Below are positions 15,819 through 23,759 of a stretch of DNA of 44,399 nt, one piece after another. Both the position numbers and the translations under genes were made by a program. Location of the stretch: positions 1-44,399 of the forward strand of contig NZ_JABXXP010000004.1 in NCBI RefSeq assembly GCF_013376155.1, given 5' to 3'. This stretch comes from Nguyenibacter vanlangensis. GTDB taxonomy: Bacteria; Pseudomonadota; Alphaproteobacteria; Acetobacterales; Acetobacteraceae. Positions within the stretch are counted from its first letter, which is position 1. Each line of letters begins with the position of its first letter. The notes beneath the pieces are model-generated. The model worked only from the letters and a program-made list of their open reading frames with translations. It was not told the origin of the DNA and ran no database searches.

Positions 15819-16061
15819 ATGGCTAAAGGCAGCAAGCAGCGGAAGAAAAGGTACCCGGGCCTGATCCGGGCACAACCGGATGAGGATGTGCCACGATCGG
15901 TAGTGGTTGTGCGACTTGGAATGGCGTTCAGGTATTTGCGCGATGAGGCTGCGGCGTACAACCTTGGCCCTGTCGTCAATGGAACTGAGCGGGTGATCAA
16001 AATATTGGACGCCTATGGTGCCGAGCAAGATGGTGGCACCAAGCCTCGGCCTCCCCAGTGA
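15819..16061 (+). CDS. Small basic protein of unknown function in the quorum-sensing node
   Basis: An 80-aa ORF starts at ATG 15819 behind a good ribosome site (AGGTGG, 15809-15814). The product is very basic at the N-terminus (AKGSKQRKKRYPG), has a central segment that could be helical (GMAFRYLRDEAAAYNLG) and a polar tail. I do not recognise a family. It is divergent from luxI1, shares its promoter gap with the lux-box-like dyad, and precedes luxR2 on the same strand. Small regulators next to luxI genes are known elsewhere, but nothing in the sequence proves that role here. It could also be a chance ORF. Confidence 0.45.
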   Translation: MAKGSKQRKKRYPGLIRAQPDEDVPRSVVVVRLGMAFRYLRDEAAAYNLGPVVNGTERVIKILDAYGAEQDGGTKPRPPQ

Positions 16062-16253
16062 TTGGGGCATCTTCAGCTACCGGGCGGGGTCTCTCTGGCA
16101 TGAGCCGCTTTCTGGCGACTCTATTGCCCGTTGGGCTTGCGCGGGCGCCCTTAAACGGGCGAAACTGGGGAATAGATGGCAGAGTCGACCGTGCCAGCTG
16201 CCCGCCAGGGCCAATGTTTGTCGTGATCAGGGGCGGATCGTGAAGGCAGAAAT

Positions 16254-17021
16254 ATGACAGCGTTCATGGGTTCCAGCATCCGGGATTTCGCCGAGCGCCT
16301 TTCCGACTTGTCGGACAGTGCTGCGATCAGTGATTACCTGATGAGCGTGATCGAGCCGCTGGGGTTTGGCAGCTTTGCCTACCATTTGATCCAGGCGCCG
16401 GACATAGACCAGGTCGCGCCACGCACTGCCACCGGCATCTCATCGTATCCGGAGCCTTGGAAGGCGCATTACGTTTCGAACGGATATGTGAACCACGATC
16501 CGGTAGTTGAGAAGGTTTTTGAGGAAAAGACCCCGTTCGTCTGGAGCCGTGTCATCCATCCAGCCTCGCTCTCGCGCCAGCAGTCGCGGCTGCTCGATGA
16601 CGCAAGGGGCATCGGGATCATGGATGGACTGACCATTCCCCTCCTGCCCCGCCGCGGGGAGACTGCATCACTCAGTCTGGTCCCGAACAAGCTCGACCCC
16701 GAGGCCCTGAACGATCCGGGCCTCCATAATCACGTCCACCTGCTGGGCGAATTCCTCCATAGCCGCGCGGCTCGGATCGTCGTCGAGGAGGCTGCGACCC
16801 GGAATTCCCGTCGCCGCCGATCGATCCTGTCGCCACGGGAGGATGAGGTGTTGACCTGGGTCGCCCGCGGCAAATCGACCTGGGATGTCTCGAGACTTCT
16901 CGGCATCTCGGAGAAGGCGGTCGACTTCCACCTCGATGCCACGAAGCGGAAGCTCCAGGCGACGAACCGGACGCAGGCCGTGGTGAAGGCCGTTGTTATG
17001 GGTATCATTACCTTCGGGTAA
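16254..17021 (+). CDS. LuxR-family AHL-responsive regulator 2
   Basis: The 255-aa paralogue of luxR1 lies in the opposite orientation. The autoinducer-binding domain retains W69, Y73, D82, P83, W97 and the Gly of GIMDG. The C-terminal helix-turn-helix (SPREDEVLTWVARGKSTWDVSRLLGISEKAVDFHL) is almost the same as in luxR1, so the two probably share DNA sites. Differences in the ligand domain (for example GYVNHDPVV against GFVNDDPVV) allow different AHL preference, which would fit the two AHL synthases in the window. IS21 debris begins about 190 bp after its stop. Confidence 0.93.
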   Translation: MTAFMGSSIRDFAERLSDLSDSAAISDYLMSVIEPLGFGSFAYHLIQAPDIDQVAPRTATGISSYPEPWKAHYVSNGYVNHDPVVEKVFEEKTPFVWSRVIHPASLSRQQSRLLDDARGIGIMDGLTIPLLPRRGETASLSLVPNKLDPEALNDPGLHNHVHLLGEFLHSRAARIVVEEAATRNSRRRRSILSPREDEVLTWVARGKSTWDVSRLLGISEKAVDFHLDATKRKLQATNRTQAVVKAVVMGIITFG

Positions 17022-17239
17022 AGCCCCATCGATCCCGGCCTTGGCATCCGACCTGCGCCTCGGGCCCGCATTTGTCGCTTCAATGAATGCACTCCCCGCA
17101 GAGCGTTCGACGTCATGGGAGCAGGCCAGACGTGTAGCCGGCCGGCAGGGCAGGTGATCCCGACTTTGGCCTGCTCCCCTCCCCACTTCCTGCTGCTCAG
17201 GCCCGGTATTCCGGCGCTCTGTAAATGCTGGATGAAAAG

Positions 17240-18087
17240 TCCGCAGAAGTGCTGGATGAAAAATCCCCAGTTTCTGGTTTTTGGGGATCAGCCAGAGCCT
17301 CGATCGTCGGTTTCTCTCCTGGGTGGCCGTCCACGGCGTTTTGGTAGCGGAGGCGGGGTGAGACTGGCATGAGCGCGCGTGTGTTCCGGCACCAGGTCCG
17401 CGCGTTGACGCAACCGATAACTGGCCCCCTCCGATCTGCACGACGATGGCGTGGTGCAGGAGGCGTTCGAGGAGCGCGGTTGCCACCACCGGATCCCCGA
17501 ATACGTCGCCCCATTCGGAAAATCCGCGATTGGAGGTCAGGATCATCGATCCCTTCTCGTATCGGGCATTGACCAGCTGGAAAAACAGATTGGCACCCAC
17601 CGCTGGTGATCGGCAGGTATCCGATTTCATCCACGATCAGCAGCGCGGCACGGGCCTAGAAACGGATCTTTTCCGCGAGGCGGCCTTCGCGCTCGGCGCG
17701 AGCAAGCGCCTCGATCAGTTCGGCGAGGGTGCAGCGATAGACGCTGCGTCCCGCCTTGACCGCCGCGACACCGATGGCTGTGGCGAGGTGGCTCTTGCCT
17801 GTCCCGGGCGGCCCAAGGAAATGGACGACTTCCGCGCGGCCGATGAATTGGAGCTGGGCGATCGCCATGATCCGGTTTCGCTCGAGAGAGGGCTGAAAGG
17901 AAAAATCGAAGCTTTCGAGCGTCTTGATCGGCAAGAGACGCGCGGTCCGCAGGGCGACGCCGATCCGACGTCCTTCCCGCAGGCTCAGTTCCTCGGCCAG
18001 CAGTTCGTCGATCGCCTCGATCGCGCTGATGTCGCCGCGCTCCAGACGGCCGAGGGTCTGGTCGAGCGTTTCCAGAGCCCGCGCCAT
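17240..18087 (-). pseudogene. istB: IstB-like transposition helper ATPase, broken
   Basis: The start at 18087 gives ARALETLDQTLGRLERGD…, then the Walker A region FLGPPGTGKSHLATAIG. An in-frame TAG at 17656 interrupts the protein after EKIRF. Homology continues past it (LLIVDEIGYLPI, the Walker B) and then changes frame near 17600 (FFQLVNARYEKGSMILTSNRGFSEWGDVF). At least one stop and one frameshift therefore inactivate it. IstB normally assists IstA in strand transfer. Confidence 0.8.
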
Positions 18088-18135
18088 ATGCAGGTGGACT
18101 AGCTAGGCTCTGGCGGATGCGTTCGGTTACCGGTG

Positions 18136-18579
18136 TCATGGCCGATCCCCCGCTCCTGTGGTGGCCAGCCTGCGGCCGACGGCCTCATAGAATTCAAGCG
18201 ACCGGCGTGCGACATGAGCGCACTCAGGCCGCGGCCTGACCTGTCGCGCTGCCGGCACCGTCTTACGGTGAGCGGGATCGACACGCCGCTGGTTGCGCCC
18301 ATCCAGCGCCGGGTGCCGGGCGACCAGTATTCCGTTCTCGAAAATCCGGACTTCCGCCGGATGGTTCTGGATCTCGAGAATGCGTCGTCGGGCGGTGTCC
18401 GGCACGCTGTAGAGATTGCCGCCGACCGAGACCATGCCTTCATGACTGACACGGCGTTCGACCGTCAGGACGGCGTCATAGGGATGCGCTGGAAGGTCGC
18501 GCAAATGGGGGCGTTCGTCGGCGAAATGCTTCGCGACTATGCGACCGGTCATGGCATGACATCTGGCATTGGCGACGCA
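18136..18579 (-). pseudogene. istA: IstA transposase C-terminal fragment
   Basis: About 147 residues of IstA remain, beginning near VANARCHAMTGRIVAKHFADERPHLR and including the typical segments LPAHPYDAVLTVERRVSHEG and VGGNLYSVPD. The DDE core and N-terminus are absent, lost or displaced by the element inserted at about 18580. Confidence 0.8.
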
Positions 18580-18604
18580 TTGCCTCGTATAAAATGCTCC
18601 TGAA

Positions 18605-20187
18605 ATGACGGTTGTTGCCTCATCTGAAATGCTCCCTGGGATGATATTCGGGGAGACGGGGATGAGGCGGGTCAGCATGGCAACACGTGATGAAATCGTA
18701 GCGGCGCTGCAACGGCGCTACGTGAGTTCGGGTCGGGAGGAACGCGGTCGAATTCTGGATGAGTTCGCGGCCGTGACGGGGTTTCATCGCAAGCACGCGA
18801 TGCGCCTTTTGCGCCCGGAGCGCCCGACACCGAAAAGAGAGCGCCTTGATCGGCGGCTGTATAACGACGCCACGCGCGAGGCGCTGGTGCTGCTGTGGGA
18901 GGCATCGGACCGGATCTGCAGCCGCCGCCTGAAGGTGCTGATTCCGCTTCTGCTCGATGCCATGGAACGCCATGGTCATGCATTGCCGTCGCCGGACATC
19001 CGAACGAAGCTGATCGCGATGAGCGCGGCGACGATAGACCGGGCGCTGGACCGCAAGAACGTCCGGCCGCCAACGCGGCGTAAGACGAGTGTACCTTCGG
19101 TGCGCCGGAGTATTCCGATCCGGACGTTCGTGATTGGGACGACCCGGCGCCCGGCTATATGGAGATGGACCTGGTCGCACATAGCGGCGGCACACAAAAG
19201 GGCAGTTATGTGCAGACGCTGGTGCTGACGGACATCGCGACCGGCTGGACGGAATGCGCGCCGCTGCTGGTGCGCGAGCAGCATCTGCTGACGAAAGTTC
19301 TCGACGAAGTGCGCACGCGCCTGCCGTTTCCGCTGTTGGGGATCGACGCGGACAACGACAGCGTGTTCATGAACGAGACGGTCAAGACCTATTGCGCTGA
19401 ACACGGCATCGAGTTGACGCGTTGCCGTCCTTATAGGAAGAACGATCAGGCCTGGGTCGAGCAGAAGAACGGATCGATCGTGCGGCGCGCCATTGGTTAC
19501 CGACGCTATGAGGGTCTGGAAGCGGCCCGCCTGCTGGCGCATTTTTACGGTCATCTTCGGCTTTACGTGAATTTTTTTCAGCCATCGTTCAAGCTGCGGA
19601 GCAAGGAGCGGAACGGCGCGCGCATCGTGAAGCGGTATCATGCGCCTGCGACGCCGCGCCAACGGGCTGAAGACGATCATCGGATCGCCAATGGCGTCAA
19701 GGCGGCCTTGTCGGTGGAGACAGCGACGCTGGATCCGATTGCATTGCTCCAGACCATCCGTCAGTTACAGGAGGAACTGGTCAGCCTGTCGGACGGAACG
19801 GTTCCCGGCAGCCACGGCGCGCCGGACGCGGTGACGCTGGACGCATTCCTCGCCGGCTTGAAAACGGCGTGGGAAAACGGCCCGATCATCCGGCCCACCC
19901 ACCGTCGCAAGACGACTGGACCGCGGGAGCGGCGCCGACCCGATCCGCTCGCCGAGGTTGTCGGTGAATTACAAGCTTGGTTTACCGAAGAGCCCTGGCG
20001 GACAGGGCGGCACTTGCTTGAACGCCTCCAGACCGCCTATCCGGGCTGCTATCCGAATGGTCTGCTGCGAACAGTACAGCGCCGGATCAAAGACTGGCGA
20101 CGGGCGGCAGCGGAGGCGCTCTATGCGGTCGGTATGGCCGAATCCCCGTTGCCGCCCGATCGGGCGGCAACGGGGATCGATACGTGA
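18605..20187 (+). pseudogene. DDE-type integrase/transposase with a frameshift
   Basis: The N-terminal part (from about 18665) has EIVAALQRRYVSSGREERGRILDEF and TGFHRKHAMRLL, a helix-turn-helix head common in this transposase type. The catalytic part (MEMDLVAHSGG…LVLTDIATGWTE…LLGIDADNDSVFMNE…) is in another frame. Around 19128 the expected junction 'TF-DWDDPAPGYMEMDL' is split between frames, so a 1-nt shift separates the halves. The C-terminal tail is encoded by a 36-bp perfect palindrome. It is probably inactive unless the shift is programmed. Confidence 0.75.
20142..20177. repeat. 36-bp perfect palindrome at the integrase 3' end
   Basis: Each 18-base half is the exact reverse complement of the other (left half ATCCCCGTTGCCGCCCGA), centred between 20159 and 20160. 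It lies inside the last codons of the integrase gene, 8 bp before its stop. As RNA it would form a very stable GC-rich hairpin; as DNA it could extrude a cruciform. No T-tract follows on either strand. Confidence 0.9.
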
Positions 20188-20313
20188 GGCAACGAGTTCA
20201 ACAGGGTGAGGCGACAATCAGACGCTCGGGAACATTTTTCAATGAGGCAATACGGGTTCTCACCCTGATTGTCGCGCAGCACTTTGCTTCGTCGCCTTCC
20301 GGTCAGATGGTGC

Positions 20314-21267
20314 TTATGCCGCGGCGTAGGACAACACACCGATATTGTCGAAGAACCGGGTGGCCTCGCGACCCATCAAGCCGATTCCGCTGACGGCCGG
20401 CACCAGGTGCCGAAATACGGAGCGCTGCATGCTCTGATTTATCTGGGACGCGCGGATCAGCTCGCGACATTCGCTGCGGGGGATGCCCATCGGGGTCCAG
20501 ATGTCCTCTCCGAACAGATGCTCGCGCAGTGTGTGGCAGGCCTCCACGACGAATTCCTCGCGCTCTCGACGTTCATGCTCCATCAGCTGCGGATAGAAAC
20601 CGCTCAAGGCAACCTGTCCGGTCGCGAAGTGACGCGCCTCGTCGCGCAACACCAGCGCCTGCATGTTTTTCACGAAGGGATCGTTGGAATATGCCTGCAC
20701 GTTCTTGAAGAAAGTCAGTGCCAGGCCTTCGATTAGGATCTGCATTCCTAGGGATGCGAAATCATGGCGGGACTCCCCCATGATCTGCTCGAGCAATTTA
20801 TACAGAGCCCCCGATATTGGATAGCTGTTCTTCATCTTGGACATCAGGCGGCTGTAGACTTCGATATGCCGCGCCTCGTCCATAACCTGAACCGCGTTGC
20901 AATATTTGATCACCATGTCCGGTTCGGACTGGGCAATCCGCGAGGCACAGAACAGGGCACCCTGCTCACCGTGCAAGATCTGCGATATGTTCCATCCTTG
21001 GACATGATTGCGCAGGTCGGCCCTATTTTTCTCCGACATCTTGTCCCAGGTCGACGAGCCGTAGATCGCGATCGTACCGTCCGGCATGGCGAGCGGATTG
21101 TCCTCGTTCAGCTCGTACGTCCAGTCGATGTCCATGTGCGCATCCCACTGGTTACGTTTCGCCTTGTGGTAGAGCGACAACAGTGTGGGGTTGTCCTCGA
21201 CATAGTCGGCGAACTGGAACTTGGCGACAGCTTCGATGGCGCTCGGAATACCATGTTCAATATTCAT
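20314..21267 (-). CDS. Ferritin-like diiron oxygenase
   Basis: The 317-aa all-helical protein has the complete six-ligand set of a ferritin-like diiron enzyme: E101 (HGEQGA), E131/H134 (DEARH), E180 (LIEGLAL) and E210/H213 (a second DEARH). The E101-E131 and E180-E210 spacings are equal. The extra His of AurF-type N-oxygenases (HxxxExxH) is not present at the second motif, so the closest relatives could be R2-like or desaturase-like oxidases as much as N-oxygenases. It would hydroxylate, desaturate or N-oxygenate an ACP- or CoA-bound intermediate. It is the last gene of the operon, and an IS end lies about 60 bp beyond. Confidence 0.8.
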   Translation of the reverse strand: MNIEHGIPSAIEAVAKFQFADYVEDNPTLLSLYHKAKRNQWDAHMDIDWTYELNEDNPLAMPDGTIAIYGSSTWDKMSEKNRADLRNHVQGWNISQILHGEQGALFCASRIAQSEPDMVIKYCNAVQVMDEARHIEVYSRLMSKMKNSYPISGALYKLLEQIMGESRHDFASLGMQILIEGLALTFFKNVQAYSNDPFVKNMQALVLRDEARHFATGQVALSGFYPQLMEHERREREEFVVEACHTLREHLFGEDIWTPMGIPRSECRELIRASQINQSMQRSVFRHLVPAVSGIGLMGREATRFFDNIGVLSYAAA

Positions 21268-21285
21268 TTTCTTGCTTCCTTCGGA

Positions 21286-22137
21286 TCAGATGGCGGTCTG
21301 GGGCGAGGTCTTGTCTGCCGCCGCAGAATTGTGGAGTTCGATCACCGCATTGGGCGACAAGGTAATATGGGCGATGGCGTGGTAGCCATTGAGGGCGAGA
21401 GAGCCGACGATTGCGGTTGCCGGCCTAGCGCCGGCGCATGCCTCGATCAAGCCGATCCAAGGATCAGAGCCGAAGCTGTGGCCGTATTCGCCGTGACGGT
21501 CAGCGCACTCGTTTGGTAGATGTGACGTGGCGCGGAACCCTTTGCGGGTTGCCTCAGGGAAAAACGGCGTGCTGACAACCTGCGCTGGCTTGGCGGCGGT
21601 GAAAACGCCAAGTGCCTTGCGAAAATTACGTAGCGCGCCGGCTTTCGGCACGGCGTCGACAGATACGTCTGCCGCCGCCCCGGCGCCGACGTCGATGATG
21701 AGCGTCGTTATGCCGAAGCCTGAGTTGCCCCAGGCATCGTTCCTGCGCCAGAAAGTGAAGTTGTGAACATCACAATCCTGAATGAGGATCATGATGGGCC
21801 CCGTGATCCCGAGATGGGTCACGTGGCGTAGGATGTAGCCCCAGCCGGTGCATTCGTAGGCGTTGATCAAAAGGGGCGTGCAACCGGTTGCCTCGGCTAG
21901 GGCCCTGGTGACGGCATGCTGTTCTGGCCCGGGCTCGGTCACCCGCGGCGACATGATTGTCGATGTGACGAACACATGGTCCGGCGCAACGCCGGTTGCG
22001 GTCATGGCTTCACGTGCGTCCTGAGCGAGCAATCGCGCAAGGTCGCTGACAGCGCCTGCCAGGGGAGATGCCGACACGCCACCGAACGGGTAGCCCGAGC
22101 GGCGGTAGGTAGCCGCCCGAAGCACAAGGCCGGTCAT
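21286..22137 (-). CDS. KSIII-like thiolase-fold protein
   Basis: At 283 aa it is shorter than FabH (about 320). C96 in NAYECTGWGYIL is at the expected nucleophile position, and GEYGHSFGSDPWIGLIEA (H220) matches a KSIII catalytic-His region. A second His, H253, lies in LNGYHAIAHI. It may condense or transfer an acyl group from CoA or ACP. The ATG at 22137 overlaps the acyl ligase stop (ATGA), and it ends 18 bp before the diiron gene. The Cys and His suggest an active enzyme, unlike the second half of the tandem KSIII-like protein in the same operon. Confidence 0.72.
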   Translation of the reverse strand: MTGLVLRAATYRRSGYPFGGVSASPLAGAVSDLARLLAQDAREAMTATGVAPDHVFVTSTIMSPRVTEPGPEQHAVTRALAEATGCTPLLINAYECTGWGYILRHVTHLGITGPIMILIQDCDVHNFTFWRRNDAWGNSGFGITTLIIDVGAGAAADVSVDAVPKAGALRNFRKALGVFTAAKPAQVVSTPFFPEATRKGFRATSHLPNECADRHGEYGHSFGSDPWIGLIEACAGARPATAIVGSLALNGYHAIAHITLSPNAVIELHNSAAADKTSPQTAI

Positions 22138-23759
22138 CGGACAGGCTCCAGCGTGGATTGGGTTGCGAACACCTGCCGGTATTCGGCCTCCAGCAATGGC
22201 CGGTCGATCTTGCCGTTCGGGTTGCGCGGGAGGTCCGCCCGCATGACGATCTCATGCGGAACCGCATAGTTCGGCAAGGATCGTGCACAGGTGCGTCCTA
22301 TCGCATCCAGCCCTTCCCGCGCATTGTCCGGATGGCTGTCCGAGGCGACGTAGAGCGCCACGATCGCCTGACCAAGCGTCGGGTGCGGCACGCCGAATGC
22401 CACTGCCTCGCTGACGCCAGGGGCAGCGAGAAGAGCCTCTTCGATGTCGGTTGCGCTCACCCGGTAGCCCGATGTCTTGATCAGACCGTCGCGGCGGCCG
22501 ATGAAATACAGGAAACCATCGTCATCACGGCGCACGAGGTCTCCGGACCATACGGCGATATCCTGTCGCAGACTGGCGCCAAACGGGTCGGGGACGGGAC
22601 GAAATCGCGCGGCGGTGGCTTCGGGCGCACGCCAGTACCCGAGCGTAACAAAGGCGCCGCGATGAACGAGCTCACCGATCTCGCCGCTGTCGGCCTCGGT
22701 TCCGTCCTCGCGGAGGACGCGGACATCCGCGTTGGGGACGGCCTTGCCGATCGAATTGGGGCGCCGTTCGACTTCCATCGGATCCAGGTAGGTCGATCTG
22801 AAGGCTTCGGTCAGGCCGTACATTAGATAGGGTGATGCTTTGGGGAAGGTGCGGCGCAACGTGCCGAGAAGTGGGGCAGGCATATGGCCGCCAGTATTGG
22901 CGATCGTCCGGATCGTGCCGGCGGTGCTGGCATCCCAGTCCGCAGCAGTCAGGCGATGCCACAGGGGCGGCACCCCGGTTATGGAGGTCACCGCGTGCTC
23001 GCGACAGGCAGCCACGACCTCGTCCGCGACAAGGAAAGTAAGCAGGTGAATCTTCGCCTGTGCGTCAATCGCGGTCGTCAGTTGGCTCAGCCCGGCATCA
23101 AAGCTCATCGGCAACACGCTGAGAATTGTGTCGTCCGACCTGGTGCCGAGATAGGCGTTGACTGACTGGGCACCCGCGACGAGGTTGCGGTGCGAAAGGA
23201 CAACGCCTTTGGGAGCACCGGTCGACCCCGAGGTGTAGAGAATGGCGGCGGGATCGAGTTCGGACCCGTTGAGTGCGGGCAGAGACGCGCCACACGCCTC
23301 GAGGTCGCTCCATTCGACAAGGTTTTGCGCGTTGGTGGTGCTGGTGTCGGTGCGGATCAGCATACCCTCGAAGGATGCGGCCTCCATGCATGACGACCGC
23401 CGGCCGGTGGTAATGATGGCTCGCGCCTGGGAATTGGCCAGAATATGTCCGGCCTGCTGGTTTTTCAGCAGCGGGTTGATCGGCACGGCCATAGCGCCGA
23501 TACGCATGCAGGCGACCAGCGCGATCGCGAATTCGAAATTCTTGTCGAGGTAGATCGCCACACGGTCGCCCGAGCGGATCCCGGCCTCGACCATCCCAGC
23601 GGCAATCGCGTCGACGCGATCATCGAAGGCACCGAACGCAAGTGCATCCTTCCGGTAAGTGAGGGCGATCTTGTCAGGTCGCTCCCAAGCGGCCTTGCGA
23701 AGCATATCGGAGACGCTCTGGATCGAGCGCCGATGGTAGGAAGGTGAGGCGATGGTCAC
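22134..23759 (-). CDS. AMP-forming acyl-CoA/acyl-ACP ligase
   Basis: The 541-aa ANL-superfamily enzyme has the A3 P-loop AILYTSGSTGAPKGVV, the A5 motif YLMYGLTEAF, the hinge region YFIGRRDGLIKTSGYRVS and the C-terminal catalytic Lys in NPNGKIDR. It should adenylate a carboxylic acid and load it on CoA or on the operon's ACP. The ligase, PLP decarboxylase and ACP combination is also known from exosortase A-associated clusters, and this ligase resembles that type. The start is GTG at 23759, overlapping the acyl-CoA dehydrogenase stop as GTGA. Confidence 0.93.
   Translation of the reverse strand: MTIASPSYHRRSIQSVSDMLRKAAWERPDKIALTYRKDALAFGAFDDRVDAIAAGMVEAGIRSGDRVAIYLDKNFEFAIALVACMRIGAMAVPINPLLKNQQAGHILANSQARAIITTGRRSSCMEAASFEGMLIRTDTSTTNAQNLVEWSDLEACGASLPALNGSELDPAAILYTSGSTGAPKGVVLSHRNLVAGAQSVNAYLGTRSDDTILSVLPMSFDAGLSQLTTAIDAQAKIHLLTFLVADEVVAACREHAVTSITGVPPLWHRLTAADWDASTAGTIRTIANTGGHMPAPLLGTLRRTFPKASPYLMYGLTEAFRSTYLDPMEVERRPNSIGKAVPNADVRVLREDGTEADSGEIGELVHRGAFVTLGYWRAPEATAARFRPVPDPFGASLRQDIAVWSGDLVRRDDDGFLYFIGRRDGLIKTSGYRVSATDIEEALLAAPGVSEAVAFGVPHPTLGQAIVALYVASDSHPDNAREGLDAIGRTCARSLPNYAVPHEIVMRADLPRNPNGKIDRPLLEAEYRQVFATQSTLEPVR

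Larger units (their letters stand above)
17210..18579 (-). mobile_element. IS21-family remnant, truncated by the integrase element
   Basis: The remnant holds a broken istB and the 3' part of istA. At the window-left end the motif TGCTGGATGAAAA occurs twice (17226-17238 and 17250-17262), the kind of repeated end motif found in IS21-type elements. The other end is missing, because istA homology stops at about 18579, exactly where the next element begins. Confidence 0.75.
18580..20250 (+). mobile_element. DDE-integrase insertion sequence (ISNCY-like) inserted in istA
   Basis: The left end TTGCCTCGTATAAAATGCTC (18580 on) and the right end read inward, TTGCCTCATTGAAAAATGTT (from 20250), are imperfect inverted repeats. 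A second copy of the left motif lies at 18615-18635. IstA coding homology ends within a few bases of 18580. No target duplication is clear. The right end lies only about 60 bp from the 3' end of the large operon. Confidence 0.7.

Noticed and set aside
16165-16182. Possible third lux box upstream of luxR2 (CTGGGGAATAGATGGCAG)
   Set aside because: The spacing is CT-N14-AG, two bases longer than the other two sites, and the arms are weaker.
18133-18603. 156-aa plus-strand ORF opposite istA
   Set aside because: It is the antisense frame of recognisable IstA C-terminal sequence.
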